Shown one piece after another: positions 21,949 to 34,923 of a stretch of DNA of 64,000 nt. The DNA comes from an uncultured bacterium. GTDB taxonomy: Bacteria; Bacillota_I; Bacilli_A; RF39; UBA660. Below the pieces are notes generated by a model. It was given only the letters and a program-made list of their open reading frames with translations. It did not search any database and had not been told where the DNA came from. The DNA lies in the NCBI GenBank assembly GCA_947169285.1, contig CAMVPB010000001.1:141226-205225 (forward strand), in the 5' to 3' direction. Within the stretch, counting starts at the first letter, position 1, and each line of letters opens with the position of its first letter. The position numbers and the translations under genes were made by a program.

Positions 21949-22131
21949 CTATAAAATAACTTTTAATATTACTAATATCATAATTCCAGGAAAATCAATT
22001 GTTGCTACTAAAAATATTGAATAAAAATTTATTGGAATAATAAACCCAATCTTACTTGTAATTAAATTGAAAGTATACAATAAACAAAATGATATGATTA
22101 TTCTTTTAATTATTTTAAATATATTTTTCAT
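21949..22131 (-). CDS. bofA: BofA-like (pro-sigmaK processing inhibitor) small membrane protein
   Basis: IPINFYSIFLVATIDFPGIMILVILKVIL BofA-like tail; immediately downstream of recR as in Bacillus. Confidence 0.65.
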   Translation of the reverse strand: MKNIFKIIKRIIISFCLLYTFNLITSKIGFIIPINFYSIFLVATIDFPGIMILVILKVIL

Positions 22132-22169
22132 TAATTCACCTTAATAAAAAATATTTTAATACGTTAATT

Positions 22170-22769
22170 TTATTCAATATATTTTCTATCTTCTAATGCT
22201 TTACTTACCATTAATGGATCTAAAAATTCAATATCTGATCCCATTGGTATTCCATATGATAATCTAGAAACTTTTATATTTTTTTTCTCTAATAGTTTTT
22301 GAATATATAATGAAGTTGTTTCTCCTTCTATGGATGGAGACAAAGCTATTATTACTTCTTTTACTTCATTGCTTATTCTTTCGTTAATTAATGAAAATAT
22401 ATTTATATCTTCTGGATTTATATCTTCAATTGGATTTATTAAACCATTTAAAATATGATATTTCCCATTAAAATTACCGCTTTTTTCAAAAACATATGCA
22501 CTTTTTGAATCCTCTACTACACATATAATTGATTTATCCCTAACTTTTGAAGCACAAATTTCACATACTTCTTTATCTGTTAAAATTCCACAAATTTTAC
22601 AATTCCGTATTGTATTTTTAAAATTCAACAAATCATTTGAAAAATTGATAACTTCCTCTTCTTTTAAAGTATTAATTGTAAAAGCAAAACGCTCTGCAGA
22701 TTTTTCTCCAATGCCAGGTAATTTTTTAAAATCTTGCATTAGTTTTTCAAAGGCTGATGGGTAAATCAT
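22170..22769 (-). CDS. recR: Recombination mediator RecR
   Basis: FKKLPGIGEKSAERFAF, zinc finger CKICGILTDKEVCEIC, TOPRIM. Confidence 0.97.
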   Translation of the reverse strand: MIYPSAFEKLMQDFKKLPGIGEKSAERFAFTINTLKEEEVINFSNDLLNFKNTIRNCKICGILTDKEVCEICASKVRDKSIICVVEDSKSAYVFEKSGNFNGKYHILNGLINPIEDINPEDINIFSLINERISNEVKEVIIALSPSIEGETTSLYIQKLLEKKNIKVSRLSYGIPMGSDIEFLDPLMVSKALEDRKYIE

Positions 22770-22771
22770 TA

Positions 22772-23065
22772 TTAAAATAATCCTCCAAGTCCGTTTGTAT
22801 ATTTACCTAGTCTCTCTTCTTTTTCTTTCTTTATTTTATCTAATGCATCATTTATTGCAAGAAGTACCATATCTTCAAATAATTCTTTTTCAGTAAGAAC
22901 TTCGTCATTTAATACTTCAATTTTAACAACTTTATTTGAACCTAATACCTCTACTTTTATTCCACTATTTTCACCAATAAAAGTTTTTTCTTCTATTTCT
23001 TTAGTTATCCTTTCAATATCTTTTTGTAATCTTTGTGCTTGCGCCATTAAACTTTGCATATTCAT
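22772..23065 (-). CDS. Nucleoid-associated protein YbaB/EbfC
   Basis: MNMQSLMAQAQRLQKDIERITKEIEEKTF. Confidence 0.93.
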   Translation of the reverse strand: MNMQSLMAQAQRLQKDIERITKEIEEKTFIGENSGIKVEVLGSNKVVKIEVLNDEVLTEKELFEDMVLLAINDALDKIKKEKEERLGKYTNGLGGLF

Positions 23066-23078
23066 ATAAATTCCTCCT

Positions 23079-24701
23079 TTATTTTATATCTATGCTTTCT
23101 TCACCAAAAATTCTTTCAGCAAAATCATCTGTCTTTTTACTAAATTTTTTCTTAATTTCTGGTTCTCGTTGCAATTTATATTGTATACCATTTTCTATAT
23201 TTTTTATATATTCTTTTTTTATTTTATTCCATTCTTCTTTTGTAACTGCTATTACGCTATACGTTTTATTTAACATAAATTTTATAAATTTTTCTATTTT
23301 TTCAATATTAAAATTAAATAAACTAGCATCTTTTTCTTTTTCATATTCAAACATCATATAACTATCTGAACAAACTATTAAGCTGCTGTTTTTTAAAAGA
23401 TTAACAACTTTATTATATTTTTCATTTGAAATGTACTCTGAAACTTTAGATAATTTTTTTTGGTTCTCTTGTAAAATTTGTTTATTTGCACCTGCTAACG
23501 CATTATTAATTCTTATAGAAATTATTTCCCGGGAAATAATTTCTGTACTTTCATTTGATATTTTTTTGTCGTCTTCTATATTTTTATTTTCCATTTGATT
23601 AACATTTTTAATTGAATTTATTGTATTTTTAATATCAAGTTCTTCTAATATTTCTAACAACGTTATTTCTAATAATAATTTTTGATTCTCTGATTTTTTT
23701 ATATCATTTAATAATTTTATTAATTTACTAGCTAAATAATTAGCAGTTTCATTTGATATACTAGAATACTTATTTAAATTCTCTTGCTGTTTTTTTGAAA
23801 AATAGTTATTAACATTATTGTTAATATTTATATTTCTAACTAAAACAACTAATCTTTCAATTATTGAATATATATTTTTGCCACTATTATATAATTTTTC
23901 TATCTTATTAAGTATGCCCGGAATATCTTTCTTTATTATATTATCAAACAATTGTTCTAATTCATTAATAGATATGTCTCCATTTAAATCATAAATATCA
24001 TCTATAGTTATCTCTTTCTTAGATGTTGTTATAATTTGATCTAATAAATTTATTGCATCTCTTAAACCACCATCACTTATTTCTGAAATAAGTTTTATTA
24101 CGTCTTCTGGCAATTCTTTTTTTTCTTTTTTTAAAATTTCTTTCAATTTTAATTCTATTTCAGATGGCGTTATTTTTTTAAAATCAAACTTTTGGCATCT
24201 TGATATTATGGTTAATGGAATTTTTTGTATCTCTGTTGTAGCTAATATAAATATTACATGTTTAGGTGGTTCTTCAAGAGTTTTTAATAATGCATTAAAA
24301 GCACCTATTGAAAGCATATGTACTTCATCAATTATATATATTTTATATTGCCCAACAGAAGGTAACAATTTAACATTATTTCTAATTTCTCTTATTTCAT
24401 CTACACCATTATTACTAGCAGCATCTATTTCAATTATATCTATGTCATTTTCTTTTATTGCGCTACATATTGCACATTTTTCACACATTTCTCCATTTTT
24501 AGGTTCCAAGCAATTAACTGTTTTTGCAAAAATTTTTGCCACACTTGTTTTACCTGTTCCTCTTGGCCCACTAAATAAATATGCATGACTTATATTTTTA
24601 GTTTTTATTGCATTTTTTAATATATCTATAACACACTTTTGTCCATATACTTCACTAAATTTATTAGGTCTATATTTTCTATATAAAGCTAAATAACTCA
24701 T
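23079..24701 (-). CDS. dnaX: DNA polymerase III gamma/tau subunit DnaX
   Basis: LYRKYRPNKFSEVYGQ, FSGPRGTGKTSVAKIFAK, zinc-binding CEKCAICSAI. Confidence 0.97.
   Translation of the reverse strand: MSYLALYRKYRPNKFSEVYGQKCVIDILKNAIKTKNISHAYLFSGPRGTGKTSVAKIFAKTVNCLEPKNGEMCEKCAICSAIKENDIDIIEIDAASNNGVDEIREIRNNVKLLPSVGQYKIYIIDEVHMLSIGAFNALLKTLEEPPKHVIFILATTEIQKIPLTIISRCQKFDFKKITPSEIELKLKEILKKEKKELPEDVIKLISEISDGGLRDAINLLDQIITTSKKEITIDDIYDLNGDISINELEQLFDNIIKKDIPGILNKIEKLYNSGKNIYSIIERLVVLVRNININNNVNNYFSKKQQENLNKYSSISNETANYLASKLIKLLNDIKKSENQKLLLEITLLEILEELDIKNTINSIKNVNQMENKNIEDDKKISNESTEIISREIISIRINNALAGANKQILQENQKKLSKVSEYISNEKYNKVVNLLKNSSLIVCSDSYMMFEYEKEKDASLFNFNIEKIEKFIKFMLNKTYSVIAVTKEEWNKIKKEYIKNIENGIQYKLQREPEIKKKFSKKTDDFAERIFGEESIDIK
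23517..23544. promoter_or_regulatory. Noc-binding site (NBS) candidate, perfect 28-bp palindrome
   Basis: agaaattatttcccgggaaataatttct; core ATTTCCCGGGAAAT (23524-23537) equals the B. subtilis NBS core. Confidence 0.8.
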
Positions 24702-24755
24702 CTATCATTCACCCCACTAACTAAATAAAATTATAGCATTTTATATAAAAAAAAA

Positions 24756-25166
24756 CTATCTTTTTGTTTTAAAAAAAGATGTTAATATTTCTTTGAAATT
24801 TTCATTAAAATCTTCAATTTTTTTAAATTCTGTTTTTGCATTAAATTGTTCATTATTAGAATTTAAAAAATAATATACTTTTTTTAATCTCGATTCTTTT
24901 ATTACTTCTAAGCACATATTACATGGTTTAAGTGTTACATACATCTCATAATCATTTAATCTCCAATCCTTTATTTTTTTGCAAAGTTTATTTATACATA
25001 TAATTTCTGCATGATATAAAGGATTGTTATACTTTTCTTTCATATTAAATGCTTTTGATACAATCTTGTTATTTTTAACAATTATACAAGCAACCGGTAC
25101 TTCGTTTTTTTTAGCTGCCTTTTGAGATAATTTAATTAATTCATTCAGTATTTTTACATTGTTCAT
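24756..25166 (-). CDS. tadA: tRNA-specific adenosine deaminase TadA-like
   Basis: HAEI, TLKPCNMCLEVI zinc deaminase motifs; next to SRP RNA and dnaX. Confidence 0.85.
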   Translation of the reverse strand: MNNVKILNELIKLSQKAAKKNEVPVACIIVKNNKIVSKAFNMKEKYNNPLYHAEIICINKLCKKIKDWRLNDYEMYVTLKPCNMCLEVIKESRLKKVYYFLNSNNEQFNAKTEFKKIEDFNENFKEILTSFFKTKR

Positions 25167-25183
25167 TATTACTCCTTAAAAAA

Positions 25184-25257
25184 AGCACACACAAATGTTA
25201 AACATTAAGGCTGCTATTTTCCAATCCTGACCTGTTTCTGTCACATTTGTTGTGCAG
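25184..25257 (-). ncRNA. ffs: Small SRP RNA
   Basis: Reverse strand has caggtcaggattggaaaatagcagcc, matching the GGTCAGG...GGAA...AGCAGCC domain, closed by complementary gcacaac/gtgtgtgc ends and followed by a U run. Confidence 0.85.
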
Positions 25258-25298
25258 TATAATTATATTTTATTTAATGTTTTTTTTCAACATTTTAA

Positions 25299-25314
25299 TG
25301 TTTCACGTGGAACA
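25299..25314. promoter_or_regulatory. parS site 1
   Basis: TGTTTCACGTGGAACA, near-palindromic match to the parS consensus TGTTNCACGTGAAACA. Confidence 0.85.
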
Positions 25315-25347
25315 TTAAATATTTTAAAATAAACTTTATTAATAAAA

Positions 25348-25379
25348 GAAAGTAATGTTCCACGTGGAACATTACTTTC
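25348..25379. promoter_or_regulatory. parS site 2 within a 32-bp perfect palindrome at the 3' end of gyrA
   Basis: gaaagtaaTGTTCCACGTGGAACAttactttc; core at 25356-25371. Confidence 0.85.
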
Positions 25380-27830
25380 CTACTCTTGTTTTTCAATTGA
25401 TTCTTCTTCAATTTCTTTATCCACTATAGATATAGATGAAACTGTATTATTTTCTTTTAAATTAATTAATCTTACACCTTGTGTTACTCTTCCTAAATTA
25501 GAAATTTTGTTTATATCTAATCTTATCACAACACCTAAATTTGTTATTATTATTAAATCTTTGTCTTGATCTACTAATTTAAATCCTATTATATTTCCAT
25601 TTTTTTCAGTAATATTTAATGCTTTAACGCCTTTACTTCCGCGCTTTGTTTCTCTATATTCATTTATATCTGTTTTCTTTCCATATCCTTTTTCAGTTAC
25701 AACTAATATATTTTTTCCTGATAAAGAAGTTTCCATAGAAATACATTTGTCATCTGATTGTAAATTTATTCCTCTTACTCCGCTTGCTGTTCTACCCATT
25801 AATCTTATTTCAGATTCGTTGTATCTAACCATTCTTCCTTTATAAGAACACATTATTACTTGATTTGATCCGTCTGTTTTACTTACAGAAATTAATTCAT
25901 CATCTTCTTTTAATTTAATAGCTATTTTTCCATTTTGTCTTATATTATCAAATTCTTCTATAGCTGTACGTTTTACTACACCTTTTTTAGTAGCAAATAT
26001 CAAACATTTGTACTTGTTATTTTTTTCTACTTTGATTATAGTATTAATTGTTTCTTGTTTTTCTAAAGGAAGAAGATTTACTATAGGTAGTCCTTTTGCA
26101 GTTCTAGAAAATTCAGGTATTTCATATCCTTTCATTCTATAAACTTTACCTTTATTTGAGAAAAATAATATGTAATCATGCGTAGACATTGTTATAATTT
26201 TTTCAACAAAATCTTCATTATTAGTTGTCATTCCTTTAATTCCCGTTCCACCTCGATTTTGTGTTCTATAAGTATCTGCACTTAGCCTTTTTATGTAATT
26301 CTTATGTGTTAATGTTATAATTGAAGTTTCTTCTGGAATTAAAGATTCATCTTCAATATAATCTATAGCTGTCATATCAATATGAGTTTTTCTTTCATCA
26401 GCATACTTTTCTTTAATTTCAAGTAATTCTTTCTTAATAATATCATAAATTTTTTGTTCACTTGATAAAATTGATTTATACTCTTCAATTGCAAGTAATA
26501 ATTCTTTTAATTCACTTTCAACTTTATCTCTTTCTAAACCAGTTAATCTACGTAATTTCATTTCAAGGATTGCGTCTGTTTGAATTTCAGTTAAAGCAAA
26601 TCTAGATATTAATTTTTCTTTTGCTTCTTCATCACTTTTAGCATTTCTTATGATTTTAATTACTTCATCTATATTGTCTAAAGCTATTTTTAAACCTTCT
26701 AAAATATGAACACGTTTTTCTGCTTTATCCAATTCAAATTTTGTTCTTCTTATTATAATTTCTTTTTGATAATCTATATATTTAGAAATTATATCTTTTA
26801 TACCAAGTGTCCTTGGCACACCATTATCAAGCATTAAAAATATAATTCCATAATTTGTTTGAAATTGTGTATGTTTGTATAAATTATTTAATACAACTTG
26901 AGGATTAGCATCATGCTTTAAAGTTATTGTTATTTTTACTCCGTCTTTTAAATCTGTGTGATAATCTGATATTCCATCAATCACCTTATTATGAACAAGT
27001 TCTGCAACTTTATTTTTTAATTCAGAAGTATTAACCCCATATGGAACTTCTGTAATCACTATATAGTTCTTACCATTTTTTTCTTCTATTACAGCCTTAC
27101 TTCTTATTGTAATAGATCCTCTACCAGTTTCATATGCTTGTCTAATACCACTATTACCTAAAATAATTCCACCAGTAGGAAAATCTGGACCTTTAATATA
27201 TTGCATTAAACCTATTGTATCTATGTCATGATTGTCAATATAAGCAACACATCCATCTATTACTTCTCCTAAATTATGTGGGGGTATATTTGTTGCCATA
27301 CCAACTGCTATACCCATAGTTCCATTTACTAAAATATTAGGAAATCTTGATGGTAATATTTCTGGTTCTTTTTCTGATTCGTCAAAATTAGGAATAAAAT
27401 TAATCGTATCTTTATTAATATCTCTTAATAATTCAAGTGATATTTTTGAAAGTCTAGATTCTGTATAACGCATTGCAGCAGCTCCTGCTCCTGCAATATT
27501 ACCAAAATTACCATGCCCATCAACTAATGTATTTCTATAACTAAAATCTTGAGCCATACGAACCATTGCCTCATATATACTTGAATCTCCATGTGGATGA
27601 TATTTACCCATAACATCTCCGACAATACGAGCAGATTTTTTATGAGGCTTGTCAGGAGTATATCCAGATTCATACATTGACCATAAAATTCTTCTATGTA
27701 CTGGTTTTAAACCATCTCTTAAATCAGGGAGTGCACGTGATATTATAACACTCATTGAATACTCTAAAAATGACGTTTCTATTTCATTTATAATATTATT
27801 TTCTTCTAATCTATCTCTACTATGATCCAT
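25380..27830 (-). CDS. gyrA: DNA gyrase subunit A
   Basis: [69 protein letters not shown]. Confidence 0.98.
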   Translation of the reverse strand: MDHSRDRLEENNIINEIETSFLEYSMSVIISRALPDLRDGLKPVHRRILWSMYESGYTPDKPHKKSARIVGDVMGKYHPHGDSSIYEAMVRMAQDFSYRNTLVDGHGNFGNIAGAGAAAMRYTESRLSKISLELLRDINKDTINFIPNFDESEKEPEILPSRFPNILVNGTMGIAVGMATNIPPHNLGEVIDGCVAYIDNHDIDTIGLMQYIKGPDFPTGGIILGNSGIRQAYETGRGSITIRSKAVIEEKNGKNYIVITEVPYGVNTSELKNKVAELVHNKVIDGISDYHTDLKDGVKITITLKHDANPQVVLNNLYKHTQFQTNYGIIFLMLDNGVPRTLGIKDIISKYIDYQKEIIIRRTKFELDKAEKRVHILEGLKIALDNIDEVIKIIRNAKSDEEAKEKLISRFALTEIQTDAILEMKLRRLTGLERDKVESELKELLLAIEEYKSILSSEQKIYDIIKKELLEIKEKYADERKTHIDMTAIDYIEDESLIPEETSIITLTHKNYIKRLSADTYRTQNRGGTGIKGMTTNNEDFVEKIITMSTHDYILFFSNKGKVYRMKGYEIPEFSRTAKGLPIVNLLPLEKQETINTIIKVEKNNKYKCLIFATKKGVVKRTAIEEFDNIRQNGKIAIKLKEDDELISVSKTDGSNQVIMCSYKGRMVRYNESEIRLMGRTASGVRGINLQSDDKCISMETSLSGKNILVVTEKGYGKKTDINEYRETKRGSKGVKALNITEKNGNIIGFKLVDQDKDLIIITNLGVVIRLDINKISNLGRVTQGVRLINLKENNTVSSISIVDKEIEEESIEKQE

Positions 27831-27843
27831 TTTAACCTCCCTA

Positions 27844-30838
<2,995 letters not shown>

Positions 30839-31003
30839 TATTTACCCTCTTTTAAATGTTTTTAAGAAAAAATATAGTAAGTACGTACTCCTACTCACAA
30901 TTAAAATTATATCACAAAATAAGTTTTATTTCATTAAATTTTAAAAAAAAGAAAGTTTTTTTAAAGTGTTTTATTAAAAATTCACTTTGTTATTACTTTC
31001 TTT

Positions 31004-31468
31004 TTATTTAAACTTTTCTTGTCTTTCTTCAAGTAGATATTTTAATCTGCTAGATCTCATTATTTGATTATTTAATGAACCTATTGAAATATTTAAATCT
31101 AATGTATTACCATTTTTAAATATAATTTTCGATGTTCCTTTTCTCTTACCTTTTTCATATGATAATATATTATTTAATGATATCCATACACAATCAGGTC
31201 TATTAGGAGAAGTTGTAGGAAAAAATATTATTTTATTTGTATCTTCAATAATTATTGGAGATTTATGAGTAATTCCAGATATATTTTTTGTTCCTACATA
31301 TCTTCCTTCATATGTACTACCAAAATACTCGCAACTGCGTTCAATAACACTTAATGTTGGCATAGATACATCATATTCAATATCATTTTCAAGAACTCTA
31401 CTTTCTTCTTCTGATTTAGGCATTATTGCTAATGTATCTTTATTAATTTCATAATCCATAAAATTCAC
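31004..31468 (-). CDS. comK: ComK-family competence transcription factor (short C-terminus)
   Basis: ERSCEYFGSTYEGRYVGTKNISGITHKSPIIIEDTNKIIFFPTTSPNRPDCVWIS matches the B. subtilis ComK core pattern. Confidence 0.88.
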   Translation of the reverse strand: MNFMDYEINKDTLAIMPKSEEESRVLENDIEYDVSMPTLSVIERSCEYFGSTYEGRYVGTKNISGITHKSPIIIEDTNKIIFFPTTSPNRPDCVWISLNNILSYEKGKRKGTSKIIFKNGNTLDLNISIGSLNNQIMRSSRLKYLLEERQEKFK

Positions 31469-31549
31469 CTCCTTTTCAATAAAATTATTTTCATTATATC
31501 ATATTGAAAAGTCGAGATTTGTAGAATTTTGTAAAAAAATATTTTTTTG

Positions 31550-32668
31550 TTAATAAGTCATAATTGGTAATATTAATTGAATTAATGTACCTTCATCACT
31601 TTCTTTTATAATTATAGGTTTTATTTGGCCATTAAAATATAATTTTATAGTTTCTGTTTCAAATGTTTTTAAAGCTTCTAATAAGTATTTTGCAGAACAT
31701 GAAATTTTTAATTCTTCTCCTTTTTTATTTATTATATCTATTTTTTCTTCTACTTTTCCAGCTTCTTGACTTGAAGAATTTACTATTAATTTATCTTTTA
31801 TTATGGATATTTGAATGGTATTTTTATCTTTTGATTGAGCAAGTAATGAAGCTCTATCAATCATATTATAAAAATCTATCAAATTAACTTCTACTTCCAT
31901 TTCAAAGTTGTTAGGAACAAAATTATCGGTATTAGGATAACTTCCATTTAATAAACTTGATTGAAACAAAATATTATCATATTTAAATAAGATTTTATTA
32001 TTAAATATATGCATTTCTATATCTTTTTCTGATTCTATAATTTTTAATAATTCATTAATATTTCTAGCAGGAATTACAATATTAATACTTTCTTCTACTG
32101 GTGTATTAATTTTTATAATTTTTTTAGCTAATCTATATGAATCAGTTGCCACACATTCTAAAATATTACCTATTATTTTCATATTTATTCCTGTCAAAAG
32201 TGGTCTACTTTCTTGTAATGAAGTAGCAAATGAAGTTTGATTTATCAATTCTTTTAAAGTACTACTTAACATGATTATAGGATTACTTGTTTCTTTAAAA
32301 TCTATTTTAGGAAATTCATTAACTGAGAAACAATTTAAATTATATTTAGAATTTTTTGTGGATATAACAGTTTTATTTCCATCTATTTCTTCTATTGTTA
32401 TAATTTCAGAAGGTAATTTTCTTATTATTTCTAATAAATATCTTCCATATATTATTATTTTTCCTTCTTCATTTATTTCTTTTATATTTTTCTTATCTAT
32501 AAATGTTTTTATAGTTATATCATTATTAGTAGCAGTTAAATATAAACCTTTTTTTTCAAGATTAAATTCGATTCCATTTAATACTGGAATAATATTCCTT
32601 GTAGATATTGCTTTAGTAACTGCATTTAAATTTTCTAATAAAATTTCTTTTTCAATTTTTAATTTCAT
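31550..32668 (-). CDS. dnaN: DNA polymerase III beta clamp
   Basis: MKLKIEKEILLENLNAVTKAISTRNIIPVLNGIEF; SCSAKYLLEALKTF; C-terminal LILPIMTY. Confidence 0.97.
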   Translation of the reverse strand: MKLKIEKEILLENLNAVTKAISTRNIIPVLNGIEFNLEKKGLYLTATNNDITIKTFIDKKNIKEINEEGKIIIYGRYLLEIIRKLPSEIITIEEIDGNKTVISTKNSKYNLNCFSVNEFPKIDFKETSNPIIMLSSTLKELINQTSFATSLQESRPLLTGINMKIIGNILECVATDSYRLAKKIIKINTPVEESINIVIPARNINELLKIIESEKDIEMHIFNNKILFKYDNILFQSSLLNGSYPNTDNFVPNNFEMEVEVNLIDFYNMIDRASLLAQSKDKNTIQISIIKDKLIVNSSSQEAGKVEEKIDIINKKGEELKISCSAKYLLEALKTFETETIKLYFNGQIKPIIIKESDEGTLIQLILPIMTY

Positions 32669-32784
32669 ATTTTTTTACCTCTTTCTTTTATTTATTACTA
32701 TTATTAATGTTAATAGTGTTGATAACTCATTCAATACCTTTATTTTTCATAAATTTGCATGTGTTTTATTTGTTAATAATTAAT

Positions 32785-34146
32785 TCATTTTTCACTTATT
32801 TTAGATTTTATTTCTATTATTGTACTTCCTAAATCTTTATTTTTTTCTATGTCATGTTTAATTTTTTCAAAAGAATGGATTGCAGTTGCATGATCTCTAT
32901 TTCCAAATTCTAATCCTATTTTAACATAACTTTCATCTGTCATCATTCTACATAAGTAAAAAGCAATATGTCTAGCATTAGTTATAGTAGCATTTCTTTT
33001 TTTACCTTTTAAATCATCCACTGATAAATTAAAATATTTAGCAACACAATCTTGTATTTTTCCAATTGAGTTAGGAGTAAATAATCCTGAATTTGTGTAT
33101 TCTTTAAGAGCTTCTATTGCATCATCTAATGTTAGTTTTGAAATGTTCATTATAGCTTGATATGCGATTAATCTAGTAATAAATCCTTCTATATTTCTAA
33201 CATCACTACCACAATTAGATGCAACATAATTTATTATTTCATCACTTAAATCTATAACTAAATCACTTGTTTTTATTTTCTGTTTTATAATATTTACCTT
33301 TAGCTCATAATTAGGTGGGCTTATATTTACTTTTAATCCCCAATTAAATCTTGTTTTTAATCTATCTTCTAATTCTTTTATATCATCAACTGATCTATCT
33401 GAACAAATGATTATTTGTTTTTCATTATCATATAAAGAATTAAAAGTATTAGTAAATTCTTTTTGAGATTTAATAGCTCCTGTTAAAAATTGAATATCAT
33501 CAATCATTAAAACATCAACATCTCTATATTTTTTTCTAAATAATTCAATATAACTTATATTATCACCTGAACCATCTTTTTTATACATAAGTATTAAATC
33601 ATTAACAAATTGTTCAGTAGTAATATAAAGTACTTTTTTGTTTGAATTTTTTTGTATATAATTACCTATTGCATGCATTAAATGTGTTTTACCAAGACCG
33701 CTATTACCATACAAAAATAGTGGATTATAAAGTTTACCTGGCTTTTGAGCAACAGATAAAGCTGCAGAATAAGCAAGTTTATTACTTTCACCAACTATAT
33801 AATTATCAAAAGTATATTTTGGATTAAAATTACTATAATTTTTATATTCCTCTTTAATATTATTATCAAATATTTCAATAATTTCTTCTTTTTCTACTTT
33901 TTTATCATTACTATTAATAATACTTACAAAATTAAGTTTATTATTAATTTCAACTATTAAATCTTCTATAATATCTTTATAATTATTTATTAAATGTTTT
34001 TTACAAGACTCATGAGGAGTAACAAGATAGATGTCATTATTTTCTATATAGAAATCTATATCTTTAAACCAAATGTTAAAAGAAGAAGAAGAAACTTTAT
34101 TTTTAATGTTATTCAAAAAGATATCTTTAAAGTTATTAACATCCAT
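32785..34146 (-). CDS. dnaA: Chromosomal replication initiator DnaA
   Basis: NPLFLYGNSGLGKTHLMHAIGNYI, IDDIQFL, domain IV FGNRDHATAIHSFEKI. Confidence 0.98.
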   Translation of the reverse strand: MDVNNFKDIFLNNIKNKVSSSSFNIWFKDIDFYIENNDIYLVTPHESCKKHLINNYKDIIEDLIVEINNKLNFVSIINSNDKKVEKEEIIEIFDNNIKEEYKNYSNFNPKYTFDNYIVGESNKLAYSAALSVAQKPGKLYNPLFLYGNSGLGKTHLMHAIGNYIQKNSNKKVLYITTEQFVNDLILMYKKDGSGDNISYIELFRKKYRDVDVLMIDDIQFLTGAIKSQKEFTNTFNSLYDNEKQIIICSDRSVDDIKELEDRLKTRFNWGLKVNISPPNYELKVNIIKQKIKTSDLVIDLSDEIINYVASNCGSDVRNIEGFITRLIAYQAIMNISKLTLDDAIEALKEYTNSGLFTPNSIGKIQDCVAKYFNLSVDDLKGKKRNATITNARHIAFYLCRMMTDESYVKIGLEFGNRDHATAIHSFEKIKHDIEKNKDLGSTIIEIKSKISEK

Positions 34147-34346
34147 AAAACCCTCCTATTAGTTGTTAACTTAATTGTAGTCTAAACTTAATAAAAAGAA
34201 AAGACTAAAAAGTTATTAACAATAATTATTAACAAGTTATTAACAATAAAAACCCTTTTAAATTCTAACTATTTAATAGTTATTAACATTATTAACAAAA
34301 TTTAAATAAACATGTTTACAAAGTTATTAACAAATATTGTTAATAT
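34133..34346. other. oriC region with clustered variant DnaA boxes TTATTAACA
   Basis: TTATTAACA at 34133-34141, 34213-34221, 34226-34234, 34237-34245, 34280-34288, 34289-34297 and 34324-34332, in the dnaA-rpmH intergenic region; one-mismatch reverse copy at 34338-34346. Confidence 0.85.
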
Positions 34347-34362
34347 AGTTAATAAAAATAAA

Positions 34363-34391
34363 TTGACAATTTTTATTTTATTGTTTATAAT
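34363..34391 (+). promoter_or_regulatory. Consensus sigmaA promoter for rpmH
   Basis: TTGACA (34363) - 17 bp - TATAAT (34386). Confidence 0.85.
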
Positions 34392-34434
34392 CTAGTGTGT
34401 CAAGAAGAAATATTAATATAAAGGAGGCAAAATT

Positions 34435-34557
34435 GTGAAAAGAACTTATCAACCTAATAATAGAAAAAAGAGTAAAACACATGGATTTCTTTCTAGAAAA
34501 GATAGTAATGTTTTAAATAACAGAAGAAGAAAAGGAAGAAAAGTATTAGCAAAATAA
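34435..34557 (+). CDS. rpmH: 50S ribosomal protein L34 (40 aa; not in ORF track)
   Basis: GTG start after aaggagg: [40 protein letters not shown]. Confidence 0.95.
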   Translation: MKRTYQPNNRKKSKTHGFLSRKDSNVLNNRRRKGRKVLAK

Positions 34558-34559
34558 AT

Positions 34560-34588
34560 AACTACTTTTAATTAAGTAGTTTTTTTTG
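34560..34588 (+). terminator. rpmH terminator or attenuator
   Basis: aactacttttaattaagtagtttttttt. Confidence 0.65.
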
Positions 34589-34602
34589 TATAATCTAATT
34601 AG

Positions 34603-34923
34603 GTGTTTTTTATGAATAAAAAGTATATTTTAAAAAAAAATGAAGATATATTACTAGTTATAAAAAATGGTATAAAAAAAGTTTATAAACATTTTATTAT
34701 ATATAGGAAAGAAAATCAGTTGACTAATAGTAGATTTTGTATAAGTGTTAGTAAAAAAATTGGAAATGCAGTAGTAAGAAATAAATTAAAAAGACAAGTT
34801 AAAGATATTATAATGAAAAATATGGTTACTAAAAAAGAAGATTATGTTATAATACTATCAAGTTCATTTAAAGAACTAACATTTTTAGATAAGAAAAATG
34901 AAATATTGAAAGGAATAGAGTAG
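34603..34923 (+). CDS. rnpA: Ribonuclease P protein component
   Basis: RFCISVSKKIGNAVVRNKLKRQVKDI. Confidence 0.96.
   Translation: MFFMNKKYILKKNEDILLVIKNGIKKVYKHFIIYRKENQLTNSRFCISVSKKIGNAVVRNKLKRQVKDIIMKNMVTKKEDYVIILSSSFKELTFLDKKNEILKGIE

Noticed and set aside
27728-27742. GTGCACGTGATAT in gyrA as a third parS
   Set aside because: Shares only the CACGTG core, flanks do not match
30870-30900. agtaagtacgtactcctact palindrome upstream of recF
   Set aside because: Short AGTACGTACT palindrome without known factor or repeated occurrence in the window
34200-34350. TTATTAACA repeats as plasmid iterons
   Set aside because: They flank dnaA/rpmH in the canonical chromosomal origin context; DnaA boxes are the simpler explanation
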